A DNA stretch of 10,801 nucleotides from JANWZL01 sp037445185 (GCA_037445185.1 JBBIKZ010000082.1:1-10801); one strand, 5' to 3'. Positions 1 to 7,549 are shown, counted from the first letter of the stretch. The notes: generated by a model from the sequence alone, not told the origin. Program-made: numbers and translations.

Positions 1-263
1 CAGAGCGGAGGGATAAAACTCGCCGGAACGCACCTGGGGCACCGCAAAGGTCAGCTCACCCACACGGGTGAGCATAGTCTTGGGCTTGAAGCCGTTGGCG
101 TAGTCGCGACGAGTAGCCGTGCGCTCGTAGCACCGAGGAGCTGGGCGCGCTCGATCTTGGCGGCTTCATTGACGAGCATGCGCAGCGCTTCACCGGCACT
201 ATTGAGGCCATGGTCGAGCAAAACGGCAGCTTCCAGGGGGTTGGTTTCGACACGCATTGCCAT
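1..263 (-). pseudogene. IS256-family transposase N-terminus, frameshifted
   Basis: The frame opens with ATG at 263, eight bases after an AGGAG ribosome binding site, and begins MAMRVETNPLEAAVLLDHG. It resembles the N-terminus of IS256-family DDE transposases. Compared with the right copy, seven bases are missing near position 130 (between the codons for ...FLGA and YERT...). This shifts the frame, and translation ends at a TGA at 51-53 after 70 codons. Beyond the gap the original frame still reads RDYANGFKPKTMLTRVGELT in another register, which shows that the loss is a lesion and not a natural end. The catalytic domain lies outside the window. The start and ribosome binding site are better preserved here than in the right copy. 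A sequencing or assembly error cannot be excluded. Confidence 0.75.
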
Positions 264-313
264 GAAAGCGTCTCCTTTCTCGAAGTCATGGCATCATGCC
301 ACCGCCGCGCCCG
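1..313 (-). mobile_element. IS256-family insertion sequence, 5' part, left copy
   Basis: This segment, read on the minus strand, aligns by eye with 10469-10788 on the plus strand. There are about a dozen substitutions and one 7-bp gap, so the two are inverted copies of one element with their transposase reading frames pointing out of the window. The encoded protein start resembles IS256 (Mutator-type) transposases. Similarity to the right copy stops at 313/314. The element may nevertheless reach about 375, because 345-372 contains a GTACACAACTT stretch like the TTGTGTA-rich terminal repeats common in IS256 elements. Only the 5' part is present; the rest lies beyond base 1. A palindrome, TGGCATCATGCCA, sits at 289-301. 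Confidence 0.75.
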
Positions 314-540
314 GCAAAACTTCTCGCCCGCGGCAAAAACAGAATTTACAGAAAGAATGGTACACAACTTAGCAACTCTGTCCGTCTCATCAGGCACCTC
401 CTTCTGCACCTAATGAAACCGGACAAATCTCGTGCTACAAGTCCGGACAGATTATTTGCTCTCTACACATGCGGGCGGTGTGGATGACGGCGGCCGCCCC
501 GCGGGTTAACCTTGGTGTCCTGCAATCCGGGATGCCTGCG
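314..540. other. AT-richer intergenic region upstream of the glycerate operon
   Basis: No convincing gene is seen. Positions 320-470 are clearly less GC-rich than the rest of the window. The motif CGGACA occurs three times: inverted at 379-384 (TGTCCG) and direct at 420-425 and 444-449. The two direct copies lie within the 24-bp-spaced repeat CCGGACAAAT / CCGGACAGAT. On the minus strand a strong Shine-Dalgarno sequence (AAGGAGG, about 397-403) precedes an ATG at 390-388 that opens only 14 codons. This may be the start of a gene cut by the insertion sequence. The operon promoter should lie here, but I cannot assign convincing -35/-10 boxes. Confidence 0.5.
419..452 (+). repeat. 24-bp-spaced direct repeat CCGGACA(A/G)AT, candidate operator
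   Basis: CCGGACAAAT at 419-428 is repeated as CCGGACAGAT at 443-452, and TCTGTCCG at 377-384 is an inverted match to the core. The copies lie about 90-120 bp upstream of the first operon gene, in its likely promoter region. A regulator site for the glycerate operon is possible. A link to insertion-sequence ends is an equally open explanation. Confidence 0.35.
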
Positions 541-1431
541 ATGGACGCCATCGGTTTCGTCGGCCTTGGGGTCATGGGGGCGCCCATGGCGCTCAACCTG
601 CTTCGCGCCGGTCACCCCCTCACCGTGTACAACCGCACCGCCAGCCGTGCGCGGCCGCTCGCCGAGGCCGGGGCCTCGGTGGCGGTGTCGCCCCAGGCGG
701 TGGCGGCGGCGAGCCGCGTCGTCTTCATCAACGTCTCCGACGACGCGGCGGTGGAGGCGGTCCTGTTCGGGCCGTCGGGTCTCGTGCACGGATTGCTGCC
801 CGATAGCGTGGTGGTGGACATGGGGACCACCTCGCCGACGGCCACGCGCCGCTTTGCCGAACGTCTGGCCGGGCATGGCGGCACGCTGCTGGATGCGCCG
901 GTGTCGGGCGGCGAGGCGGGGGCGCGGGCGGGGACGCTCGCCATCATGGTGGGCGGGCCGCGCGCGGCCTTCGAGCGGGTCCTGCCCCTGCTCGGGGTGC
1001 TGGGCAGGAACATCGTGCACGTGGGCGAGTCCGGCGCCGGCCAGGTGGCCAAGGCCTGTAACCAGATCGTGGTGTCGGCAACCCTCATGGGGGTGGCCGA
1101 GGCCCTTACCTTCGCCCGCCGCCAGGGGGTGGTGCCGGAGCGGGTGCGCGAGGCGCTGCTGGGCGGCTTCGCCTACAGCCGCATCCTGGAGGTGCACGGC
1201 AGGCGTATGCTCGAAGGGGATTACGCCCCCGGCTTTCGCGCCCGGCTGCATCAGAAGGACCTGGGCATCGTCGCCGGCGAGGCGCAGCGGCTCAACCTCG
1301 CCCTGCCCGCGTCGGCGCTCGCCGCTCAGCTCATGAACGCCCTCGTGGCCGCCGGCCATGGCGAGTCGGACTCCGCTGCCCTGATGCGGGTGATCGAGTC
1401 TCTGGCCGGGCTGGACGGGGAGGGCCGATGA
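541..1431 (+). CDS. glxR: 2-hydroxy-3-oxopropionate (tartronate semialdehyde) reductase
   Basis: This enzyme reduces tartronate semialdehyde to D-glycerate with NAD(P)H in the glyoxylate/glycerate pathway; it is cytoplasmic. The product is 296 residues, the usual size (E. coli GarR/GlxR are about 292-294). An N-terminal Rossmann motif GLGVMG is at 8-13. The beta-hydroxyacid dehydrogenase signature DAPVSGGEAGA is at 118-128, and GAGQVAKACNQ carries the expected catalytic lysine, Lys171. A conserved HQKDLGI block is at 237-243. The ATG at 541 was chosen because the protein then begins directly with the first beta strand (MDAIGFVGLG) and a GGGAT lies upstream. The open frame back to 469 adds unrelated residues. 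It heads a three-gene plus-strand operon with a dehydrogenase and a glycerate kinase. The wider 3-hydroxyisobutyrate dehydrogenase family is similar, so the substrate call rests partly on the neighbours. Confidence 0.85.
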   Translation: MDAIGFVGLGVMGAPMALNLLRAGHPLTVYNRTASRARPLAEAGASVAVSPQAVAAASRVVFINVSDDAAVEAVLFGPSGLVHGLLPDSVVVDMGTTSPTATRRFAERLAGHGGTLLDAPVSGGEAGARAGTLAIMVGGPRAAFERVLPLLGVLGRNIVHVGESGAGQVAKACNQIVVSATLMGVAEALTFARRQGVVPERVREALLGGFAYSRILEVHGRRMLEGDYAPGFRARLHQKDLGIVAGEAQRLNLALPASALAAQLMNALVAAGHGESDSAALMRVIESLAGLDGEGR

Positions 1432-1486
1432 GGGCGTGCGCAAACGGTGCGGCACGACGCGCCGCCTGTAGGACCCCACTCAGCCC

Positions 1487-2449
1487 ATGAAGGAATACAT
1501 CGTCTTCCTCGATCGCGCCACCCTCGTCGCCGACCTGCCCATCCCCGCCTTCGACCACACCTGGGTGGAGCATCCTGAGACGCGGGCAGATGCAGTGGGC
1601 GAGGCCCTGTGGCGAGCCACGATCGCCATCACCAACAAGGCGCCGATCACCCGCGCCGTGCTGGAGGCGGCACCCAAGCTGAGACTGGTCGCGGTGGCCG
1701 CCACCGGGGTCAACAACGTGGACCTCGATGCCTGCCAGGCGCGCGGTGTGGCGGTGACCAACATCCGCGGCTATGCCGAGCACACGGTGCCGGAACACGT
1801 GTTCATGCTGCTGCTGGCCCTGCGCCGCAACCTCCTTGCCTGGCGGCAGACCCTGAAGGCGGGCGCCTGGCAGCGCGCCCGCCAGTTCTGCCTGTTCGAC
1901 CACGAGATGCACGATCTGGCCGGCTCCACCCTGGGGCTGATCGGCCACGGCAGCATCGGCCGCGGCGTCGAGCGGCTGGCGCAGGCCTTCGGCATGCAGG
2001 TGCTGCTGGCCGAGCACAAGGGGGCGGCCGCCTGCCGGCCCGGCTACACCCCGTTCGACGAGGTGCTCGCGCGCTCCGATCACCTGACCCTGCACTGCCC
2101 GCTCACGCATGAGACGCAGAGGCTCATCGGCGCGCGCGAGTTCGGGCTGATGCAGAAGAGCGCCGTGCTCATCAACTGCGCGCGCGGCGGCCTCGTCGAC
2201 GAGGCGTCCCTCATCGAGGCGCTCACCACCCGGCGCATCGCCGGCGCCGCCCTGGACGTGCTGGCGGTGGAGCCGCCCACGACGGGCAACCCCCTGCTCG
2301 AACTCGACCTGCCCAATCTCCTCGTCACGCCGCATGTCGCGTGGGCGAGCCGCGAGGCGATGCAGGCCCTGGGCGAGCAGCTCATCCGCGTCATCGAGGC
2401 CTTCGTCGCCGGCCGGCCGGTCAATCTGGTCGTGCCGCCGCCACCCTGA
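1487..2449 (+). CDS. hprA: D-2-hydroxyacid dehydrogenase, probable glycerate dehydrogenase / hydroxypyruvate reductase
   Basis: It probably interconverts hydroxypyruvate and D-glycerate using NAD(P)H in the cytoplasm. The 320-residue protein has the standard D-isomer-specific dehydrogenase layout: an outer substrate-binding domain, then a nucleotide-binding domain with GHGSIG at 153-158. The catalytic trio is visible as Arg233 (CARGG), Glu262 (VEPP) and His283 (TPHVAWAS). The TPHVAWASREAM block is typical of the HprA glycerate dehydrogenase branch. It follows the reductase gene after 55 bp and precedes the kinase gene by 3 bp, so all three are likely cotranscribed. No strong ribosome binding site is seen ahead of the ATG; AGGA lies rather far upstream. 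Other D-2-hydroxyacids are possible substrates, but the neighbouring D-glycerate enzymes favour hydroxypyruvate. Confidence 0.8.
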   Translation: MKEYIVFLDRATLVADLPIPAFDHTWVEHPETRADAVGEALWRATIAITNKAPITRAVLEAAPKLRLVAVAATGVNNVDLDACQARGVAVTNIRGYAEHTVPEHVFMLLLALRRNLLAWRQTLKAGAWQRARQFCLFDHEMHDLAGSTLGLIGHGSIGRGVERLAQAFGMQVLLAEHKGAAACRPGYTPFDEVLARSDHLTLHCPLTHETQRLIGAREFGLMQKSAVLINCARGGLVDEASLIEALTTRRIAGAALDVLAVEPPTTGNPLLELDLPNLLVTPHVAWASREAMQALGEQLIRVIEAFVAGRPVNLVVPPPP

Positions 2450-2452
2450 GGG

Positions 2453-3739
2453 ATGACTGATCCTGACGGCGACCCGATCTGGCTTCTGCGCAGGGCCTTC
2501 CGCGCGGCGGTCGAGGCCGTCCAGCCCGAACGGGTGCTCCCGCCCCACCTGCCCCCACCCCCGCAGGGGCGCCTGGTGGTCGTGGGTGCCGGCAAGGCGG
2601 CCGCCAGCATGGCGGCGGCGGTGGAGGAGCATTACGCCGAGGCGGTGCCGCTCGCTGGGCTCGTCGTCACCCGCCACGGCCACGCCCTGCCCACCCGGCG
2701 CATCCGCGTCGTGGAGGCAGGGCACCCGCTGCCCGATGCCGAGGGTGTGCAGGCCGCGGCCAATATCCTGCGCCTCGTCTCTGCGGCCGGGCCCGACGAC
2801 CTCATCCTCGCCCTCGTCTCCGGCGGCGGCTCCAGCCTGCTCACCCTACCCGCTGCGGGGCTCACCCTGGCGGACGTGTCGGCCGTCGCCCGTGCGCTGC
2901 TCGCGAGCGGGGCGCCGATCGCCGAGATCAACTGCGTGCGCAAGCACCTCACCAGGACCCTGGGCGGCCGGCTGGCTGAGGCGGCGCGTGCACCGGTGCT
3001 GGCGCTGGCGATCTCGGACGTGGCCGGCGACGATCCGGCGGTGATCGCCTCCGGCCCCTTCGCCCCCGACCCCACCACCTATGGCGATGCCCTGGCAGTG
3101 CTCGCGCGCTGGGGGGTCACGCCGCCGGCAGCGGTGTACGACCATCTCGAGCGGGGGGCGCGCGGCGAGCTCGCCGACACCCCCAAGCCGGGGGCGGCCT
3201 GTTTCGCCCGGGTGGAAGGCCGCCTCGTCGCCTCCGGCCGCAGCGCGCTCGAGGCGGCGGCGCGCTTGGTCGAAGCACACGGGGTGCGGCCGGTCGTCCT
3301 GGGCGATACGGTGGAGGGCGAGGCGCGCGAGGTGGCGGCGGTGTTCGCGGCCCTGGCGCGCGAGGTGCGCCGGTATGGCACGCCCTGGGAGCCGCCGGTG
3401 GCCCTGCTCTCGGGCGGCGAGACCACGGTCACGCTGCGCGGCGGCGGCCGTGGTGGCCGCAATGCCGAGTTCGCCCTGGCGCTGGCGATCCGGCTCGGGG
3501 GGCTCGCCGGGGTCTATGCCCTGGCCGCCGACACCGACGGCATAGACGGCAGCGAGGACAACGCCGGGGCGGTGATCTCTCCGGACAGCCTGGCCCGCGC
3601 CGCCGCTTCGGGGTTGGACGCGCGGGCACACCTCATGGACAACGATGCCTACGGCTATTTCGCCGCCCTGGGCGACCTCGTCATGACCGGCCCCACCCGG
3701 ACTAATGTAAATGACTTTCGGGCGATCCTGATAACCTGA
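2453..3739 (+). CDS. gckA: Glycerate 2-kinase, MOFRL (type II) family
   Basis: It phosphorylates D-glycerate with ATP to 2-phosphoglycerate, feeding lower glycolysis. The 428-residue protein has the two-part MOFRL-family build. An N-terminal domain carries VVGAGKAAASM (44-53, with Lys48) and SGGGSSLL (123-130). The C-terminal MOFRL domain carries SGGETTVTLRGGGRGGRNAE (320-339), AADTDGIDGSEDNAGA (358-373) and the terminal TNVNDFRAILI block. The ATG lies 3 bp after the upstream stop codon, suggesting translational coupling. The last 38 bp overlap the end of the convergent SAM hydrolase gene. Members of this family are sometimes annotated TtuD or 'hydroxypyruvate reductase'; the kinase reading is better supported here because two real reductases sit beside it. 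Confidence 0.87.
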   Translation: MTDPDGDPIWLLRRAFRAAVEAVQPERVLPPHLPPPPQGRLVVVGAGKAAASMAAAVEEHYAEAVPLAGLVVTRHGHALPTRRIRVVEAGHPLPDAEGVQAAANILRLVSAAGPDDLILALVSGGGSSLLTLPAAGLTLADVSAVARALLASGAPIAEINCVRKHLTRTLGGRLAEAARAPVLALAISDVAGDDPAVIASGPFAPDPTTYGDALAVLARWGVTPPAAVYDHLERGARGELADTPKPGAACFARVEGRLVASGRSALEAAARLVEAHGVRPVVLGDTVEGEAREVAAVFAALAREVRRYGTPWEPPVALLSGGETTVTLRGGGRGGRNAEFALALAIRLGGLAGVYALAADTDGIDGSEDNAGAVISPDSLARAAASGLDARAHLMDNDAYGYFAALGDLVMTGPTRTNVNDFRAILIT

Positions 3740-4448
3740 CCGGCGTGCCGACCGCCAGCCCCAGCAGCGCGGCCGCCGAGGCGCGATTGGCGGCGATCTC
3801 GACCAGGCCGCTGCTGTTGACGTACCAGAAGGCCGTGCCCTTGGGGGCGTCGGCGAAGACGCGGTGGTGCGGCAGCGGCCGGCCCTGCACCTCGAGCTGC
3901 GCGCCCTGCATGAGCCCGCCGCGGATGCCGGTCCAGGCGTTGCCGAAGCGGTCGATGTGGATGACGCGTGCGAGGTCTGCCGGGTCGAACTGCACCGTGG
4001 GCGCGGCGACGGGCTCGAGCCAGTCCGCCGGGAAGGGACCGCGGGCGAGGGCCGCCGCCACCGGGGCGAAGAGGTCGCGCCCGTGGAAGGTGTCGGACAG
4101 CTGCGCCGGCCGCCAGCGGATGCGAAAGTAGCGCGCCCGGTCGGCGCGCGCGGCGACGATGCTCAGGAGGCCGTTGTCCGGCCCGACGTACCAGCGGCCG
4201 TCGGCCTCGACCACCAGGGTCTCGCGCGGCGTGCCCACGCCGGGGTCGACCACGGTGAGGAAGACGCTGCCGGCGGGGAAGGGGGCGATGAGGGCGGCGA
4301 GCAGGTGGGCGCCGGCATGGGCATTGAAGGCGGGCACGTCGTGCATGAGGTCGACGAGGGTCACCCCCGGCGCCTGCTGCGCGAGCACGGCCTTGAGCTG
4401 ACCGACGTAGGGGTCGCTCATGCCGTAGTCGGTGAACAGCACCAGCAT
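3702..4448 (-). CDS. SAM hydrolase, DUF62 / SAM hydroxide adenosyltransferase family
   Basis: Members of this family cleave S-adenosylmethionine to adenosine and methionine using water; relatives are fluorinases and chlorinases. The 248-residue protein shows FTDYG at its start, VVDPGVGTPRE with Asp68 and Arg75, GPDNG at 89-93, TFHGRDLFAP with His122, IDRFGN at 165-170 and the C-terminal YVNSSGLVEIAANRASAA block. Asp, Arg and His are the residues described for water activation in the hydrolase branch, so hydrolysis is likelier than halogenation. The ATG at 4448 lies two bases after the glyS stop. A TTG at 4454 could give two extra residues and overlap glyS. It is the last gene of the glyQ-glyS operon. 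Its final residues are read antisense to the end of the glycerate kinase gene. Its physiological purpose is unclear. Confidence 0.85.
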   Translation of the reverse strand: MLVLFTDYGMSDPYVGQLKAVLAQQAPGVTLVDLMHDVPAFNAHAGAHLLAALIAPFPAGSVFLTVVDPGVGTPRETLVVEADGRWYVGPDNGLLSIVAARADRARYFRIRWRPAQLSDTFHGRDLFAPVAAALARGPFPADWLEPVAAPTVQFDPADLARVIHIDRFGNAWTGIRGGLMQGAQLEVQGRPLPHHRVFADAPKGTAFWYVNSSGLVEIAANRASAAALLGLAVGTPVRLSGSPESHLH

Positions 4449-4450
4449 CG

Positions 4451-6538
4451 TCAACTGCGCTGCGGGGCGAGCTGGCCGATGTCGGCCACGCAGTTCAGGA
4501 GGCGGCCGAGCTCGGTGAGCAGGGCGAGGCGGTTGGCGCGCAGCAGCGGCTCCTCGACCATGACCAGGACCTCATCGAAGAAGCGGTCCACGGCGACACG
4601 GGCGGTGGCGAGTTCACACAAGGCCCGGGTGTAGTCCAGGGCGTCGAGATAGGCCTCCACCCTGGGCCGCACCCGAAGCAAGACATCGTGGAGCTCGCGC
4701 TCTGCCGCCTCGACGAGCAGGCTGGCATCGATGCCGTCGCCGGTGGTATCGGCCTTTCTGAGCAGGTTCTGGATGCGCTTGTTGGCAGCGGCGAGGGCCT
4801 CCGCCTCGGGCAGGCGCCGGAACTCGGCCACGGCGGCGAGCCGCGCCGGCACGCGGTCGATGCGGCTGGGTTGCTGGGCCACCACCGCCTCCACCTCGTC
4901 CTGGGCATGACCGCGCTCGCGCAGATAGACGCGCAGCCGCTCGAGCATGAACTGGAACACGTCCACCGGGGTGCTGTCGGCGATCTGCTCGCGGTCGTAC
5001 TGGGCGTGTGCCAGGCGCAAGAGCTGCATCAGGTCGAGCGGCAGCGCGGCTTCCATGAGCATGCGCAACACACCCAGGGCGGCGCGGCGCAGGGCATACG
5101 GGTCCTTGTCGCCGGTGGGGACCTGGCCGATGCCGAACAGGCCGGTGAGCTGATCCAGCCGGTCGGCCAGGGCCACGCTCAGCGCGATGTTGCCCTCGGG
5201 CAGCCGGTCGCCGGCGTAGCGGGGGCGATAGTGGCTCTCGATCGCCTCGGCCACCCGCTCATCCTCGCCATCGTGCAGGGCGTAGTAGCGGCCCATCACC
5301 CCCTGCAGCTCGGGGAACTCGCCCACCATCTCGCTCGTGAGGTCGGCCTTGGCCAGTTGCGCGGCGCGCGCGGCGAGCGCCTCGTCGGCCTTGAGCTCGC
5401 GCGCGATGGCCGCGGCCAGGCGTATGAGGCGGCGCACGCGCTCGCCCTGGCTGCCCAGCCGGTTGTGATAGACCACCTCGTCGAGCCGCGGCAGGCGCGC
5501 CTCAAGTCGAATCCTGCGATCCTGGTCGTAGAAGAACTTGGCGTCCGCCAGCCTCGCGCGCAGCACGCGCTCGTTGCCGTGCACGATGCGCTCGGGCTCG
5601 GGCGAGTCGATGTTGGCCACCATGAGAAAGCGCGGCAGCAGCCGGCCGTTGGCGTCGAGCAGCGGGAAATAGCGCTGATGGCTCTGCATCGACAGGATCA
5701 GGCATTCCTGCGGCACCGTGAGGAAGGCGGCGTCGAAGGTGCCCTTGAGCACCACCGGCCACTCGGTCAGCGCCGTCACCTCGTCGAGCAGGGCCTCGGG
5801 CATGAGGACCGCTTCCGCGCCGGCCGCCGCCCGGAGCGCCGTGCGGATGCGTTCGCGCCGGGCGGCGAAGTCCGGTTCCACTCGGCCGCGCTCGCGCAGG
5901 GTGTCGGCATAGGCGCCGGCCTCGGCGATGGCGATCTCGCCCTCGCCCATGAAGCGATGGCCGCGGGTCAGGCGGCCGGCCTCGAGTCCGAACAGGTCGC
6001 AGGGCACGACCTCGGCCCCGTGCAGGGCGACGATGGCGTGCACGGGACGCACGAATTCGGCCTCACCCGCCCCCCAGCGCATCAGCTTGGGGATGGGCAG
6101 CCTGCGCACGGCCTCCTCGACGATGCCGCGCAAACAGGCGGCGAGCGGTCGCCCCGGCGCGGTGTAGCGGTGGAAGAAGGCCTCGCTCTTGCCGTCCAGG
6201 CGCCGCTCGAAGCTGTCGATGGCCTCGGCTGTGAGGCCCCTGGCGGCGAGTTTCTTGAGCAGCGCCGGGGTGGGCCGGCCTTCCGCATCCAGGGCCACGG
6301 CCACCGGCATGATCTTCTCGCTCACCGTCTCGTCGGGCGAGCGCGCACGCACGCCGCGCACGCTCACGGCCAGCCGGCGGGGGGTGGCATACCAGGTGCT
6401 GGCCGCGTCCGCTTCCAGCAGATGATCGCGCGCGAGGCCGTCCTGGATCTGGCTGGCGAAGGACTCGGCGAGGCGGGCCAGGGCCTTGGGCGGCAGCTCC
6501 TCGGTCAGGAGCTCGATGAGCAGGGTGTCTGGCTTCAT
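4451..6538 (-). CDS. glyS: Glycyl-tRNA synthetase beta subunit
   Basis: This is the beta chain of the alpha2-beta2 bacterial glycyl-tRNA synthetase; it binds tRNA(Gly) and is needed for charging. From ATG 6538 the protein is 695 residues (E. coli GlyS is 689) and begins with the conserved MKPDTLLIELLTEELPPKAL. Further family blocks are the IPKLMRWG and FVRPVHAIVALHG region, the VPQECLILSMQSHQRYFPL segment, the NIDSPEPERIVHGNERVLRA segment, the KFFYDQDR segment, and the GDKDPYALRRAALG region before the C-terminal anticodon-binding-like domain. The open frame continues far upstream through glyQ in another register, which is not coding. The start overlaps the glyQ stop by 4 bp (ATGA), so the two subunits are translationally coupled. 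The SAM hydrolase gene follows after two bases. Confidence 0.97.
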   Translation of the reverse strand: MKPDTLLIELLTEELPPKALARLAESFASQIQDGLARDHLLEADAASTWYATPRRLAVSVRGVRARSPDETVSEKIMPVAVALDAEGRPTPALLKKLAARGLTAEAIDSFERRLDGKSEAFFHRYTAPGRPLAACLRGIVEEAVRRLPIPKLMRWGAGEAEFVRPVHAIVALHGAEVVPCDLFGLEAGRLTRGHRFMGEGEIAIAEAGAYADTLRERGRVEPDFAARRERIRTALRAAAGAEAVLMPEALLDEVTALTEWPVVLKGTFDAAFLTVPQECLILSMQSHQRYFPLLDANGRLLPRFLMVANIDSPEPERIVHGNERVLRARLADAKFFYDQDRRIRLEARLPRLDEVVYHNRLGSQGERVRRLIRLAAAIARELKADEALAARAAQLAKADLTSEMVGEFPELQGVMGRYYALHDGEDERVAEAIESHYRPRYAGDRLPEGNIALSVALADRLDQLTGLFGIGQVPTGDKDPYALRRAALGVLRMLMEAALPLDLMQLLRLAHAQYDREQIADSTPVDVFQFMLERLRVYLRERGHAQDEVEAVVAQQPSRIDRVPARLAAVAEFRRLPEAEALAAANKRIQNLLRKADTTGDGIDASLLVEAAERELHDVLLRVRPRVEAYLDALDYTRALCELATARVAVDRFFDEVLVMVEEPLLRANRLALLTELGRLLNCVADIGQLAPQRS

Positions 6539-7515
6539 GGCTTCAGGGTCGGCAGGGCTTGGTCGGTAGTGGGCAGGCCACGTTCGAGCCGCAGGCGTTC
6601 GAGCTGCGCCTGCGCTTCCGCGCCGATCAAGGGCTCGCTGCCATCGAGCCGCAGCATGGGAAAGCCCAGGGCCTCGCGCGCAGTGAAGTAGGCCTGCGCC
6701 ACCCGCCGCGCCAGCGCGCGCACGCGGCCGATGTAGGCCGCCCGCTCGGTGACCGAGATGGCACCGCGGGCATCGAGCAGGTTGAAGGTGTGCGAGCACT
6801 TCATCACCATCTCGTAGGCGGGCAGCGGCAGGCCCACCTCCATCAGCCGGTTGGCCTCCGCCTCGTAGTCGTTGAACTGCTGGAACAGCCACTGGGTGTT
6901 GGCGTGTTCGAAGTTGTAGCGCGACTGCTCGACCTCGTTCTGGTGGAAGACGTCGCCATAGGTCACACCGGGGACGTATTCCAGGGCATAGACGTTCTCC
7001 ACCCCCTGCAGGTACATGGCCAGGCGTTCCAGGCCGTAGGTGATCTCGCCCAGCACCGGCCGGCACTTGAGGCCGCCGACCTCCTGGAAGTAGGTGAACT
7101 GGGTCACCTCCATGCCGTCGAGCCACACCTCCCAGCCCAGCCCCCAGGCACCCAGGGTGGGGGATTCCCAGTCGTCCTCGACGAAGCGGATGTCGTGGCG
7201 GGCGGGGTCGATGCCCAAGGCGCGCAGGGAATCGAGATAGAGGTCCTGGATGTCGGCCGGCGAGGGCTTCAAGACCACCTGGAACTGGTAGTAGTGCTGC
7301 AGCCGATTCGGGTTTTCGCCGTAGCGGCCATCCTTGGGTCGGCGTGAGGGCTGCACGTAGGCGGCACGCCAGGGTTCGGGGCCGAGCGCGCGCAGAAAGG
7401 TGGCGGTGTGGAAGGTGCCGGCCCCCACCTCGATGTCGTAGGGCTGTAGGCAAACACAACCCCGCTCGCCCCAGTAGTGCTGTAGGGCCAAGATGATGTC
7501 CTGAAAGGCGGGCAT
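6535..7515 (-). CDS. glyQ: Glycyl-tRNA synthetase alpha subunit
   Basis: This is the catalytic alpha chain, which activates glycine with ATP and transfers it to tRNA(Gly) in complex with GlyS. From ATG 7515 it is 326 residues, slightly longer than E. coli GlyQ (303). It contains the near-invariant LQPYDIEVGAGTFHTATFLR, the PSRRPKDGRYGENPNRLQHY stretch (this family usually has T for the K), FVEDDWESPTLGAWGLGWEVW and EVTQFTYFQEVGG. ATG 7515 was chosen because MPAFQDIILALQHYW matches the usual N-terminus. The upstream open frame (MRTAG... back to 8031) crosses the small ORF and kinase gene region and is not conserved-looking. No good Shine-Dalgarno sequence precedes it; the leader is probably very short. 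It is the first gene of the glyQ-glyS-SAM hydrolase operon. Confidence 0.97.
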   Translation of the reverse strand: MPAFQDIILALQHYWGERGCVCLQPYDIEVGAGTFHTATFLRALGPEPWRAAYVQPSRRPKDGRYGENPNRLQHYYQFQVVLKPSPADIQDLYLDSLRALGIDPARHDIRFVEDDWESPTLGAWGLGWEVWLDGMEVTQFTYFQEVGGLKCRPVLGEITYGLERLAMYLQGVENVYALEYVPGVTYGDVFHQNEVEQSRYNFEHANTQWLFQQFNDYEAEANRLMEVGLPLPAYEMVMKCSHTFNLLDARGAISVTERAAYIGRVRALARRVAQAYFTAREALGFPMLRLDGSEPLIGAEAQAQLERLRLERGLPTTDQALPTLKP

Positions 7516-7543
7516 GTTCTGGTGGTCGCGATGAAGAGCCCGA

Positions 7544-7549
7544 ATTGTA
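7544..7549 (-). promoter_or_regulatory. Candidate -10 box for the glyQ operon
   Basis: Read on the minus strand this is TACAAT, one mismatch from TATAAT. It would place the start of transcription about 20-25 bases before the glyQ ATG. No good -35 box is visible 16-18 bases upstream, so the promoter is tentative. Confidence 0.35.

Noticed and set aside
56..409. 117-codon minus-strand frame across the left insertion sequence
   Set aside because: It runs in a different register from the transposase and resembles no known protein. It probably arises from joining pre-insertion sequence to the element.
469..540. Earlier start for the tartronate semialdehyde reductase at 469 or 532
   Set aside because: The added residues are not typical of the family. 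The start at 541 places the Rossmann strand at the N-terminus and gives the usual length.
1445..1475. GCGGC...GCCGC hairpin between the first two operon genes as a terminator
   Set aside because: It has a short 5-bp stem, no T-run and an operonic context; it is probably chance in GC-rich DNA.
1331..2725. A 464-codon minus-strand frame across the dehydrogenase and kinase genes
   Set aside because: It is antisense to two recognisable enzymes and low-complexity in composition; a codon-bias shadow.
4688..6691. A 667-codon open frame on the plus strand across glyS
   Set aside because: It is antisense to a clearly conserved glyS. Such long shadows arise from high G/C third-position use, and its His/Gly/Gln-rich composition matches no family.
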